Shown one piece after another: positions 50,686 to 58,888 of a DNA stretch of 60,852 bases; position 1 is the first letter of the stretch, and each line of letters begins with the position of its first letter. A program made the translations under genes and the position numbers. The stretch lies in assembly GCF_023155275.1 (NCBI RefSeq), contig NZ_JALMUV010000049.1, positions 1 through 60,852 on the forward strand, given 5' to 3'. Below the pieces are notes generated by a model. It was not told where the DNA came from. It searched no databases and saw nothing but the letters and a program-made list of their open reading frames with translations. Source of the stretch: Streptomyces rhizoryzae (GTDB taxonomy: Bacteria; Actinomycetota; Actinomycetes; Streptomycetales; Streptomycetaceae).

Positions 50686-51660
50686 ATGTCGTCCCACCAC
50701 CGGCACCCCGGCATAGCTCAGTTCCCGCGCCCTGTACCCGTTGATGTGGAGGTGCTGGGTCTTGCCTTTGACGTGACGATCGGAAGACACCAAGTCACGG
50801 TTACTCTTCCCGTCCTCGAAGGTGAAGCCCAGTTCACCCCACCCCCTGACCGCCTTGGGCGGCTGGACCGACTCATCGCTCCGCCTGACGTGACCGGCGA
50901 GGCGCTGCCCAAGGCCCTGCTGCGCACCTCCACGGATGCGTGGGGGTATCGCAGCACGCAACGCATCTGCTATGTCGAGGCAGTAGCCATCTCGCCGATC
51001 CTCGAACATGAACAGGACGTGCTGGACGAACCTGTCCGTGATCTCGGTAACAAGTTCTTCACGTGGTTCCGCATCTTCCAGGAATGGGCCTGTGCGTGGA
51101 GTGGTGAGCCGATGCAGGACTTCGACCCGTACCGGCCTTCCGCTGTTCACGTCGTGGACGATCAAGGGGAGGTAATTAGCAACGGGCCGAGGGAACGTGG
51201 AGTGTATGTCTGGCCAAGGCCCCTCAATCGAGATCAAGTTGCGGGTGCGATGCGACGGGCGTCTGCTGGGGAGTTGCTCCCGCCTGAGCACCGCACGCTG
51301 CTCGAAGCTGTGGAGGCGAAGATTGGGGCCATGCCCCGCAAAGCAGTTGTTGATGCGGCCACGGCCGTCGAGGTGGCGATGGGCGGCTACATCACTCGCG
51401 AACTCACCTCCAGGGGCATAGGTGCGTCATTCATCGATGAGGTGATCAAGGGTGTTAATGGACTGATGAATCTGCACAGCCTTTGTACGGAGCTGGGCGC
51501 GGATCCAGGTGTGTCCAGGAACAAGCTTGGCGCGCAACTCGCCAACGTCAGGAATCGGGCTGCGCATGCGGGGGTGCGGCCCACATGGGCCGAAGTCAAG
51601 GCCGCTTGTGATCACGCTGCCACAATCGTGCATGCCATTACTCCTCTTCCGGAAGCGTGA
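50686..51660 (+). CDS. HEPN-like protein between portal and scaffold genes
   Basis: A 324-aa protein from ATG 50686; an in-frame GTG at 50635, directly after the portal stop, is an alternative and neither has a perfect ribosome site. The N-terminal 200 residues are a beta-rich domain of unknown type. The C-terminal about 110 residues are helical and end with R289-N-R-A-A-H294, the Rx4-6H motif of HEPN ribonucleases, inside a DUF4145/Abi-like context (LGAQLANVRNRAAHAG). HEPN proteins include abortive-infection RNases. Its place inside a head operon suggests cargo. Function is inferred. Confidence 0.55.
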   Translation: MSSHHRHPGIAQFPRPVPVDVEVLGLAFDVTIGRHQVTVTLPVLEGEAQFTPPPDRLGRLDRLIAPPDVTGEALPKALLRTSTDAWGYRSTQRICYVEAVAISPILEHEQDVLDEPVRDLGNKFFTWFRIFQEWACAWSGEPMQDFDPYRPSAVHVVDDQGEVISNGPRERGVYVWPRPLNRDQVAGAMRRASAGELLPPEHRTLLEAVEAKIGAMPRKAVVDAATAVEVAMGGYITRELTSRGIGASFIDEVIKGVNGLMNLHSLCTELGADPGVSRNKLGAQLANVRNRAAHAGVRPTWAEVKAACDHAATIVHAITPLPEA

Positions 51661-51800
51661 TTGGCACCATCCGCTCGAGCCCGATATCACGGGCTTCGCC
51701 CGACGTGCGCTGCCGAGTGCATCAGGAAACAGCCCCGTCCAGCAGATCGCTAGACTGATCATCGGTGCGGGGGCGCTGGAGACCTGTGGATGGTTCACGC

Positions 51801-52487
51801 ATGACGCGCCCTTCGCTCCCTAACCCACTTGTGCCGCTCGCGCACCGCCGCGACGGGCGGCCGATCTACCCGATACTCGGAGCTTCCCCGGAGGATGACT
51901 CCAACAAGCCCGAAGGCGATGGTGGGGAACCGGGCGGTGCCGTCTCGCAGGAGGATCTGTCGCGGCTGCTGGCCCGCGAAAAGACCCAGGGTGGACGTGC
52001 CGCCGTCAAGAAGTTGCTCGGGGCACTCGGCTTCGACAGCTCCGAGGCGCTAGCCGAGTTCATCACCGCTAAGCGCGACGCCGACCAAGCCGCACTGACG
52101 GAGATCGAGCGCCGTGAGCAGGCAGCCGAGGAGAAACTGCGGGCCGCCGAGGCTCGCGAGGCGCAGGCCGTGCGCACTGAGCGTGCCGCTATCCGGCGCT
52201 CCGCCCTCGCAGGGCTCGGTGCGGCCGGAGACGACCTTGATGACGCGGTGCTCCTCATCGATCGTGCCTTGGACGACCAGCCTGACGCCGACGAGGAAGT
52301 TGTTGCCGCAGCGGCCCAGCAGCTACAGCAGCGGCGACCCGAGCTGTTCGGGCAGCACCACGAGACAACGCCGCCCGCCCCTGGTGGATCTCCCGCCGGC
52401 GGGCCGCCGTCGCGTGGCGGAGTACCGCCCAAGCCCGGCGCGGCAGGACTCGAAATGGCACGACGCAGGGGCTACGTCACCGGCTGA
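51801..52487 (+). CDS. putative capsid scaffolding protein
   Basis: A 228-aa protein from ATG 51801. The central half is a long acidic coiled coil (ALTEIERREQAAEEKLRAAE, AREAQAVRTERAAIRR), followed by a Pro/Gly-rich tail. This profile and its position immediately before the decoration and major capsid genes are those of phage scaffold proteins, which shape the prohead and are then lost. No protease motif is visible, so the scaffold may leave without cleavage. Confidence 0.75.
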   Translation: MTRPSLPNPLVPLAHRRDGRPIYPILGASPEDDSNKPEGDGGEPGGAVSQEDLSRLLAREKTQGGRAAVKKLLGALGFDSSEALAEFITAKRDADQAALTEIERREQAAEEKLRAAEAREAQAVRTERAAIRRSALAGLGAAGDDLDDAVLLIDRALDDQPDADEEVVAAAAQQLQQRRPELFGQHHETTPPAPGGSPAGGPPSRGGVPPKPGAAGLEMARRRGYVTG

Positions 52488-52564
52488 CCAGCTCATCAAC
52501 GTCATGGCTCGCATTCCATGACCCCACCGGCGGGAAGCCGGACATGGGGACCACGCCCCTCACA

Positions 52565-52630
52565 CCTCCCGTGGACGGCGCCACTACCCGGTGAGCGCGC
52601 GAACTCGATTCGCTTCACGTCCACGGGAGG
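52565..52630 (+). promoter_or_regulatory. hairpin sequestering the capsid-operon ribosome site
   Basis: Perfect 13-nt arms CCTCCCGTGGACG (52565-52577) and CGTCCACGGGAGG (52618-52630) flank a 40-nt loop. The right arm contains the GGGAGG Shine-Dalgarno of the decoration protein gene, whose GTG starts at 52637. When folded, the RNA would hide the site, so this looks like a translational control element for the capsid genes. Confidence 0.65.
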
Positions 52631-52636
52631 ACGGCT

Positions 52637-53056
52637 GTGACACTCCAGCCCATCACCACGTCGACGTCGTACACCGCCGACCGAGCCTGGCTCGGCGCGC
52701 TGCACGGCACTGACTCCGTCGAGACCATCACGCTCGACATTTCGAAGCTGACTGCGGGTACGCACACCGCCGCGTCGGCCGACACCACCCAGCCGTACAG
52801 CCGAGTCCTGTCCGGCGTGGCCGTCGGCAAGATCACCGCGAGTGGCCTCTACGGGGCGTTCGACCCGGCCGCGACCGACGGTCGACAGAACCTCGCCGGC
52901 CACGTCTTCGCCGAGGCGCTGTTCGCGCCGACCGCGACGAAGGTCCCTGCCGCGCTGCTGTGGCATGGCGTGGTCGTCGCCGCGAAGGTGCCCGGCGGCA
53001 TCGACGTCAGCAAGGTCGCCCCGTCGGTGACCGGCCCCCAGATCCGGTACGTGTGA
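52637..53056 (+). CDS. head decoration protein (lambda gpD-like)
   Basis: A 139-aa beta-rich small protein, the size and composition of capsid decoration proteins such as lambda gpD. A family-like block is QNLAGHVFAEALF near residue 85, followed by ALLWHGVVVAAKVPGG. GTG 52637 has GGGAGG 7 bp upstream, buried in the leader hairpin. It lies directly before the major capsid gene, as in lambda-like head modules. It would stabilise the expanded head. Confidence 0.8.
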   Translation: MTLQPITTSTSYTADRAWLGALHGTDSVETITLDISKLTAGTHTAASADTTQPYSRVLSGVAVGKITASGLYGAFDPAATDGRQNLAGHVFAEALFAPTATKVPAALLWHGVVVAAKVPGGIDVSKVAPSVTGPQIRYV

Positions 53057-53068
53057 GGGGAGCCGACG

Positions 53069-54124
53069 ATGACCATTCAGGACCTGATCAAGAACGTTGC
53101 CGCCCGCGACCTGACGACCTTCGCTCGTGCCATCCCCTCGCAGAAGGACCACCTGCTCACCCAGGACGGTGGGATCATCCCGACGCTGGAGCAGGACGAG
53201 GTGAAGTGGCGGGTCAAGGACAACGGTCGGTACGTCAACGTCGCCAAGTACCGGGCCTTCGACGCCAGCGTGCCGTTCGCGTCCCGCGAGGCGTGGCAGA
53301 CCACCCGCGAGGGCATGCTGCCGCCGCTCGGACAGAAGCTGCTCGTCGGCGAGCAGGAGCAGATCCTGCTGGAGGCGTCCCGCGGCGCGGACGAGGACCG
53401 GCTGGTCGAGCTGCTGTACGACGACACCGAGCGGCATGTCGAGGCGATCCGCTCCCGTGTCGAACTTGCCTGGGGCGACGTCCTGGTGGACGGCAAGTTC
53501 TCGCTCAACGCGGAGAACGGCCTGACGATCGAGGTCGACTGGGGGGTGCCGGCGGGCAATCTGCCGACCGCGCCCAAGCTGTGGTCGGACCCCACCTCCG
53601 ACCCGATCAAGGACGAGCTGGCGTGGATCCAGTACCTCGATGACCGTGGAGCCCCCTTCCCCGACATGGTGGTCACCAGCCGTAAGGCGTTCTCGTTCCT
53701 GGCCGCCAACAACAGCTACAGGGCCGCCTACTACGGATCGGTGAACCCCTCGAACACTCCGACGGCCACGCTCACCCCGCAGCAGATCAACGTGGTCCGC
53801 GACAACTATGGCCTGCCGCCGATCACCTTCTACAAGGGGCAGGTGCGCGTCGATGGGGTGCAGACCAAGGTGCTCCCGGAGGACCGGTGGATCATGCTTC
53901 CCCCGGACCGAACGAAGTGGGGGCAGACGATCTTCGGTGTGACCGCCGAGGGGTTGGCCCTGTCGCGGGGCACGAATCCCGAAATCACCAAGGAGGACCG
54001 GCCGGGCATCATCATCACCCGCGGTGCTCAGGATGACCCGGTGCAGATCTGGACCAAGGGCGCGGCGGTCGGGATGCCGGTGCTGCACACGCCGGACGCT
54101 CACATCGTGGCGAAGGTGATCTGA
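53069..54124 (+). CDS. major capsid protein (gpE-like)
   Basis: A 351-aa major head protein of the lambda gpE family (PF03864). Supporting blocks are the N-terminal LTTFARAIPSQKDHLL, VPFASREAWQTTREGMLPPL, DRLVELLYDDTERHVEAIR and the C-terminal GVTAEGLALSRGTNPE and AVGMPVLHTPDAHIVAKV. Length is normal and there is no frameshift. ATG 53069 is 12 bp after the decoration gene. It builds the icosahedral shell. Confidence 0.9.
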   Translation: MTIQDLIKNVAARDLTTFARAIPSQKDHLLTQDGGIIPTLEQDEVKWRVKDNGRYVNVAKYRAFDASVPFASREAWQTTREGMLPPLGQKLLVGEQEQILLEASRGADEDRLVELLYDDTERHVEAIRSRVELAWGDVLVDGKFSLNAENGLTIEVDWGVPAGNLPTAPKLWSDPTSDPIKDELAWIQYLDDRGAPFPDMVVTSRKAFSFLAANNSYRAAYYGSVNPSNTPTATLTPQQINVVRDNYGLPPITFYKGQVRVDGVQTKVLPEDRWIMLPPDRTKWGQTIFGVTAEGLALSRGTNPEITKEDRPGIIITRGAQDDPVQIWTKGAAVGMPVLHTPDAHIVAKVI

Positions 54125-54375
54125 TGGGACGCCGACTCGCCACCGCGGTGCACGTCCAGCACCCCATCTCGCGCGAGTGGGTAGTGCTGGAGCCGGGCGA
54201 CGAGCCCGACGAGGACCTGGCCGCCGAGATCACCAACCCGCATGCCTGGGAGGACGAAGCCTCCGACCTCGAAGATGGGCCGGAGCCGGGCCCCGAGCCT
54301 GGTGCTGTCGCTTCGCCCGAGGTGGCGCAGTCGGCGCCCAAGCGGCGCAGGAAGCCCACCGAGACCGACGAGTAA
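54124..54375 (+). CDS. small acidic head-module protein
   Basis: An 83-aa protein starting in the stop of the capsid gene (ATGA-type overlap at 54124). The sequence is acidic and Pro-rich (DEPDEDLAAEITNPHAW, DGPEPGPEPG), ending with a basic tail (KRRRKP). Small acidic proteins in this position occur in many Siphoviridae head modules; the function is unknown. Confidence 0.7.
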   Translation: MGRRLATAVHVQHPISREWVVLEPGDEPDEDLAAEITNPHAWEDEASDLEDGPEPGPEPGAVASPEVAQSAPKRRRKPTETDE

Positions 54376-54440
54376 GCCCCGGACCATCCCGGCCCGCCCC
54401 CTCACCCGCGGGGGCGGACCACGGTTATCCAGGAGCACCC

Positions 54441-54767
54441 ATGGATCCGATACTCCTCGCCTGGCTGCGGGCGCAGCTTGGCCCCGCCACCGATGAACAG
54501 GGCCTCACCGCCCGCTACACACGCCTTGGCCGGGCGCGCGACGTCGCCGCGGAAGTCCTCGCCGAGCGCCGCGCCGCGCTCCTCGCCGAGCCGCTGCGCA
54601 TGACGGTCGACGGCGTGGTCACCATCGACCAGAGCAACAACCTCGCTGGGCTGGAACGCCAGATCGCCAGCCTCCCGGACCTCGTCGCCCCCGACGATCC
54701 GACGCCGGGGGAAGCGAGCGCCGACCTGGTCACCGCGCCGCTCCTGCCGACGCGGCGCACCAGGTAG
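54441..54767 (+). CDS. hypothetical head-module protein
   Basis: A 108-aa protein from ATG 54441 with AGGAG just upstream. Mostly helical (QGLTARYTRLGRARDVAAEV, LAERRAALLAEPLRM) with a Pro/Ala-rich end. It could be a head-completion/connector protein by position, but I recognise no family. It is 6 bp upstream of the minor capsid gene. Confidence 0.6.
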   Translation: MDPILLAWLRAQLGPATDEQGLTARYTRLGRARDVAAEVLAERRAALLAEPLRMTVDGVVTIDQSNNLAGLERQIASLPDLVAPDDPTPGEASADLVTAPLLPTRRTR

Positions 54768-54773
54768 GCGACC

Positions 54774-55598
54774 ATGCGCTACGAGTGGCCGCCGTTGGTG
54801 CCCGGAGACCCCGACGAGGTCGCGCGCCGCGTCGCGGCCGTACTAGAAGAAGCCTGGCGACGCCTCGCCAGCAAGCAGCGGGAGGTGATCATCAGGTTCG
54901 CGGAGCACCCGCGCGCGCCCTACACCGTGGCGACCCTGGAGGAGTTCAAGCAGGCCATCGGCGACTTCCGCCGGCGAGTGGACCGGGAAGCCCAGCAGTT
55001 CGTGCAACGGCAGCTCCCGCACCTGTACGAGGAGGGCGGGCAGAAGGCGGCGGAGGCTCTGGGCGTGACCTTCACCTGGACGACGTTCCACCGAGACGCG
55101 CTCCAGTCGCTCGCCGCCGACTCCTACGCCGACTTCCTGCGCCGTTCGCAGGAGGCCGAGCGGATGGCCACCCAGTTCTACCGGGCCGCCCGCGAGGCCG
55201 CGCGGCGGGAGGTGCCCCTTCTAGCTGCGGGGAACATGACCGCGAAGCAGGCGGCGAAGAACCTCGCTGACCGACTGGCCGCCAAGCACAAGTTGATGCA
55301 CGTCATTTACCGCAACGGAGCGCGTGTCCCGGTGCGCGCGTGGGCCGAGTCCGCCACGCTCGCGAAGTCGGCCGTCGCCTACAACGCCGGCACCCTCAAC
55401 CGGACGAGACAGGCTGGAGTCGCAACCGTCGAAGTCTTCGACGGGCTCGACTGTGGATGGGCATCTCACCAGGACCCAGACAAGGCCAACCGGACTGTGC
55501 GGAGTGTGGAGGAGGCGGCAGAATGGCCGATCAGCCATCCACGCTGTCGTCGGAGTTTCGGGCCGGCGCCGGACTCCGCTGCTCTTGCCGAACGGTAA
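54774..55598 (+). CDS. phage minor capsid protein
   Basis: A 274-aa protein. The N-terminal half is long amphipathic helices. The C-terminal part has the minor-capsid/MuF-like signature (AYNAGTLNRTRQAGVATVEV, DGLDCGWASHQDPDKANRTV, ISHPRCRRSFGPA) with cysteines and His as in head morphogenesis proteins. It normally sits beside the portal and is packaged in the virion. It is the last gene of the head operon; a very strong terminator follows within 100 bp and no tail genes come after. Confidence 0.75.
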   Translation: MRYEWPPLVPGDPDEVARRVAAVLEEAWRRLASKQREVIIRFAEHPRAPYTVATLEEFKQAIGDFRRRVDREAQQFVQRQLPHLYEEGGQKAAEALGVTFTWTTFHRDALQSLAADSYADFLRRSQEAERMATQFYRAAREAARREVPLLAAGNMTAKQAAKNLADRLAAKHKLMHVIYRNGARVPVRAWAESATLAKSAVAYNAGTLNRTRQAGVATVEVFDGLDCGWASHQDPDKANRTVRSVEEAAEWPISHPRCRRSFGPAPDSAALAER

Positions 55599-55697
55599 GT
55601 CCCGATAGCTGCCCCAGTCCGGCCAGTAGTTGATAGGCACTTCAGTTGCCAGGTTCTGCGGCGCTCGGCCGGGTCCCTCGCTATTGTAGGCAGAGCT

Positions 55698-55730
55698 GAG
55701 CCCCCAGCCACCTTGTCTGGCTGGGGGCTC
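55698..55730 (+). terminator. very strong terminator closing the head operon
   Basis: GAGCCCCCAGCCA (55698-55710) and TGGCTGGGGGCTC (55718-55730) form a perfect 13-bp stem with a 7-nt loop, followed by CTT. It lies between the minor capsid gene and the convergent DUF397 gene and probably terminates both. Confidence 0.9.
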
Positions 55731-55743
55731 CTTGGCGAGTCGA

Positions 55744-55950
55744 TCAGACAGTGTGCTTCGCCGCGTAAGAGACGAAGGTTGCCCAAGTGCGGACCGAGGT
55801 GGCCAGCTGGGGGCCGGAGGGGTGCTTTGAGTCACGGATGCGCACGGCCCCGTGATCCGCTGCGACCTCGATGCAGGCTCCGCCTTGGTTTCCGCTGTAG
55901 CTCGACTTGCGCCATACCGGTTCGGTCTTGAGCATCGGGTGCTCGGTCAT
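55744..55950 (-). CDS. DUF397 domain protein
   Basis: A 68-aa protein with the DUF397 pattern (WRKSSYSGNQGGACIEVA, IRDSKHPSGPQL, W-x-TFV-x-YA). ATG 55950 overlaps the upstream XRE gene stop (ATGA). It is the same pair arrangement as at 11155-12245, but the two proteins differ clearly in sequence, so this is not a recent duplication. Confidence 0.85.
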   Translation of the reverse strand: MTEHPMLKTEPVWRKSSYSGNQGGACIEVAADHGAVRIRDSKHPSGPQLATSVRTWATFVSYAAKHTV

Positions 55951-56783
55951 AGGTCTGCTGCCTTTGCTCTGATGAGTTCCAGTGATCGATCCGGGCTCAG
56001 TGCCTGAGACCGGATGATCCCATACCGTTGCTCCAGGTCGCCCACCCATACTGGGTCCGTCAGCAGGCGGTTGACGCCTTGTACCTCGACGTAGCCCAGC
56101 GTGGTGCCCTCCGGGGTCTCCAGGAGCATCATGGGCCCGTCGAGGCCGACGTGGGTCGTGACGTTGGTTTCCATTACCTGTATTGAGACGTTCCGCAATT
56201 GGGCGCATGAAGCGAGATGTTCGAGCTGCCTCTTGTGGACTTCGGGCCCGCCGATAGGGCGTTCCAGAGTCACCTCTTCCAAGACGAATCCCAAGGTGGG
56301 TTGTGGCGTCCGGGTCAGCAGTTTCTGTCGATCGAGCCTCGCCGAGACGAGCTCTTCTACCCGCTCCTCGTCGAGCGTGGGCACGTTCGTGCTCAGGACG
56401 GCGCGTGCGTGGTCCTCGGTCTGCAGGAGCCCGTCGATCGTGAGGGCAGAGTAGCTATAGAGCCGACGAGCCTTGGCTTCGGTGAGCGCGTACTCCTCGA
56501 ACCATTCTGGGTGTCGTCGGGTCTCGAGGAATTCCTCCGCGACGGTGAGGAGAACGCCACTGGCCTCCAGCGCACGGTCGATAGCCTCGACGTATGCCAG
56601 GGTGGGCTTCCGCTTTCCGGTCTCGACTTCCCTCACGTGGCCCGTCGAGTACCCCGCACGAGCCGCCAACTCCTCCTGCTTCATCTTCTTCTTCTCCCGC
56701 AGCGCGCGCTGCTGGGCACCGATCATCCTCCACGACAGGGGGGCATCTCTGACGTACGTGTTAGTTGCGCTGTCGTGTCGCAC
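55947..56783 (-). CDS. XRE-family regulator with DUF5753 domain
   Basis: A 278-aa protein with an N-terminal helix-turn-helix (KKMKQEELAARAGYSTGHVREVETGK, in two parts, about 30-60) and a DUF5753 domain (about 85-270, RRLYSYSALTIDGLLQTEDHARAVL). It is coupled to the DUF397 gene. It may belong to the chromosome rather than the phage-like element, since such pairs are widespread in Streptomyces. Start ATG 56783. Confidence 0.85.
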   Translation of the reverse strand: MRHDSATNTYVRDAPLSWRMIGAQQRALREKKKMKQEELAARAGYSTGHVREVETGKRKPTLAYVEAIDRALEASGVLLTVAEEFLETRRHPEWFEEYALTEAKARRLYSYSALTIDGLLQTEDHARAVLSTNVPTLDEERVEELVSARLDRQKLLTRTPQPTLGFVLEEVTLERPIGGPEVHKRQLEHLASCAQLRNVSIQVMETNVTTHVGLDGPMMLLETPEGTTLGYVEVQGVNRLLTDPVWVGDLEQRYGIIRSQALSPDRSLELIRAKAADL

Positions 56784-56906
56784 AGTCTTTCGCTCACCTC
56801 ACATGACCACACATGAGCTCCCAAGCAACCAACCCGGACCACCAAAAGCGAAGTTGGTGGGTGGTGGTGGGTGCCAACGTACCGTGGAGCCGCGATTCTC
56901 GGTTGC

Positions 56907-57389
56907 ATGACCAGCGAATCACCGACGCGTGAACCGCGCGGGCTGCACGGCGAGTTGACGGCTCCTGCTGTCCCACCCTTCAGGCCGTCGTGGGTCCCGG
57001 AGGCCGCGCACGTGTCCTACGGGACCGGCCATCACTTCGACGTCGTCCGCATCCCTGGAGCCAGGGGAGCGGAGGTCGCTGAGGAACTGATAGCGGGGGC
57101 TGGAGAAGGAGGCGCGGGACCGATCCTCGTCCGTGTGACGTCGTCGGCGCAAGACGCATTCTTTCTTGTCCCGCCTGGCACCGCGGAGTCGAGGCGATGG
57201 CCGCCGGGGGTGTACGCCCATGGCGCCCGCCGCCGCGAGTACGTCGCGATCCCTGCCTTGGAAGATGGCGCAGCGGTTCGCGTGCGTTGGGTTTCGCGTC
57301 CGGATGTGGCTCATCAACTCGTCGACCCCGAGGCGCTGTTCGCGACGGTGTGTCGCCTCACGCACTGGCCTCTGGGGCCGCCGCCGTGA
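56907..57389 (+). CDS. hypothetical protein
   Basis: A 160-aa protein from ATG 56907. A beta-alpha type fold with no nuclease or enzyme motif: DVVRIPGARGAEVAEELIAGA, FFLVPPGTAE and EYVAIPALEDGAAVRVRW. Proteins of this type accompany XRE/DUF397 or primase-polymerase-like genes in Streptomyces islands. It is divergent from the XRE gene across 123 bp. Confidence 0.6.
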   Translation: MTSESPTREPRGLHGELTAPAVPPFRPSWVPEAAHVSYGTGHHFDVVRIPGARGAEVAEELIAGAGEGGAGPILVRVTSSAQDAFFLVPPGTAESRRWPPGVYAHGARRREYVAIPALEDGAAVRVRWVSRPDVAHQLVDPEALFATVCRLTHWPLGPPP

Positions 57390-57451
57390 GTTCACGCTTG
57401 CACTACAGGTGCTGCAGGGTGTGGCTCGGGCCTGGTGACGACCGCGTGGCA

Positions 57452-57754
57452 ATGGCTTCTGACTTTGTCACCTTGTATCCGGGCCGTGCCATCACCTGGA
57501 TCCGTCGTGAAGTTCGGACGACGACAGACAGCTTGGTAGCCGATCTGGACGGCCCGGCGCGGGCGGCGGCCGCGGCGTGGCTGAACGACCTGGTGGCTGC
57601 CGGGTGTGCCGTTCGCGAACTGCGCTCTGGTAGCTACGCGTACTACCTGCAATCCGCATCCGGCGGGTGGGCGTGGTTGGCCTACCGGATCGTCGAGCAG
57701 CCGTCGCTGTCAGTCGCGCACGATCCCCGTCTGGTGCCCCTCGCGCTCAACTAA
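57452..57754 (+). CDS. hypothetical protein
   Basis: A 100-aa protein from ATG 57452 (a GTG two codons upstream is also possible). It has a mixed alpha/beta sequence (RREVRTTTDSLVADLDGPAR, GWAWLAYRIVEQ) and no recognised motif. It runs in the same direction as the preceding gene, 62 bp later. Confidence 0.55.
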   Translation: MASDFVTLYPGRAITWIRREVRTTTDSLVADLDGPARAAAAAWLNDLVAAGCAVRELRSGSYAYYLQSASGGWAWLAYRIVEQPSLSVAHDPRLVPLALN

Positions 57755-57782
57755 CCGCTAGTTGAATCTCTCTTGGAGAGCC

Positions 57783-57950
57783 ATGTTCCAGGGCAACACC
57801 CCTTTCCCTCGTCTGAGGTGGGCGCTGCGGCACCCCCTTCGGGCCCTCGATCGCTCGGGGTTCGGCCCCTGGCAGACGGCATTCATCAGTCTCTTCACCG
57901 GCGCGGTGGGGTTTTGGGCGATCCGGGTCTACCTCTCGCTCCGCCGCTAG
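57783..57950 (+). CDS. small membrane protein
   Basis: A 55-aa protein from ATG 57783, with CTTGGAGAG just upstream. The basic N-terminal half is followed by one transmembrane helix (AFISLFTGAVGFWAIRVYL). No known family. Confidence 0.55.
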   Translation: MFQGNTPFPRLRWALRHPLRALDRSGFGPWQTAFISLFTGAVGFWAIRVYLSLRR

Positions 57951-58288
57951 CGGCGTTCTCGAACCGGCCACCTCATGTCGTTTCCCTCGCATGGTGAGGT
58001 GGTCTCGCTGGGCTCGCTGTTCACCCCTGGTGCCCGCGAGTGGCGTGTTCTGTCCTGGTCAGTCAGACACGCTCCGGCCGCTGCTGCCGCTGAGGGTGCA
58101 GCAGCGGCCGGCCCAGCTCGCCTCCTGGCGGGCGCCCTCTCGCCCGTCTCGGAGGGGGCAGCCCCGGCATTCCTCCCCTCAGCACCCACCCCGTCGGCGC
58201 GGTCCGCCACGACCTGGTCTGAAGCGGGTTGGCTGGCCGGGGTTCGCTCGCTTCCTCACCGTCATGACCGACACCAAGAAGGACGACC
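57951..58288. other. gene-poor stretch before the methyltransferase
   Basis: I see no convincing gene. A plus-strand frame beginning ATG 57975 has plausible first codons but runs out of frame into the methyltransferase gene. An alternating GCTGCTGCCGCTGAGGGTGC-type GC-rich block near 58081 could form a hairpin and serve as a terminator or leader. Confidence 0.35.
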
Positions 58289-58888
58289 GTGTTCATCAGC
58301 GACGAGCCGCCATGCTCGAAGGCCGCCCATCAGCAGCCCAGGGCAGCCGCCATCGAAGAACGGAGCTCGTACGCGATCAGCGTGCAAGAGATGCGCTTCT
58401 TCGTGCGCCATGTGTGGGGCCGGGCCATTGGTTCGATTGCTGTTGATGCCGGTTGCGGGACTGGCGGCTTTGCTCGGCGCCTGCGCAGCCTCGGGTACCA
58501 CGTCACGGGGATCGACCGCTCCCTGTCGGCGCTGCAACTGGCGTGTGCCGGGGGGTATGGACCTCATCTCAAGTACGAGTACGCAGACCTGGAGAACGGC
58601 GCGACGAGTGCCTTTCCGCTTCACGGTGTCGATGTGGTCGTCGCTCGCGCTGTGCTGCCCTTCCTCGCCCAACCTGGCGAATGGCTCCAACAAATACGTG
58701 ACCTCTGGCTCACGCCCACCGGCTTCGTCTACCTGGTCATTCCGCTCGGAGGCGGGCCCCAGCTCCAACCTGGCCAGATGACCCCTGCCCACATCGACGC
58801 ACTGTGCGACGGCTGGACAGTCACCCGGCAGGACACCGCCGAGCTGGCCCGGATCATCCTGCGTTCGCCCGCCCCTCAGCGTGGCTGA
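58289..58888 (+). CDS. class I SAM-dependent methyltransferase
   Basis: A 199-aa methyltransferase. Motif I is VDAGCGTGGFARRLR (about 52-66), followed by the acidic loop GIDRSLSALQLA and the LPFLAQPGEWLQQIRDLW block, typical of methyltransferase_11/25. No catalytic NPPY-type motif is present, so the substrate is probably a small molecule, lipid or protein rather than DNA adenine. GTG 58289 has AAGAAGGAC just upstream. Confidence 0.75.
   Translation: MFISDEPPCSKAAHQQPRAAAIEERSSYAISVQEMRFFVRHVWGRAIGSIAVDAGCGTGGFARRLRSLGYHVTGIDRSLSALQLACAGGYGPHLKYEYADLENGATSAFPLHGVDVVVARAVLPFLAQPGEWLQQIRDLWLTPTGFVYLVIPLGGGPQLQPGQMTPAHIDALCDGWTVTRQDTAELARIILRSPAPQRG

Noticed and set aside
32276..55730. Reading the element as an AICE-type conjugative element
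   Set aside because: I see no FtsK/Tra translocase, RepSA-type replication protein or Spd/Kil genes; the gene content is viral head and packaging.
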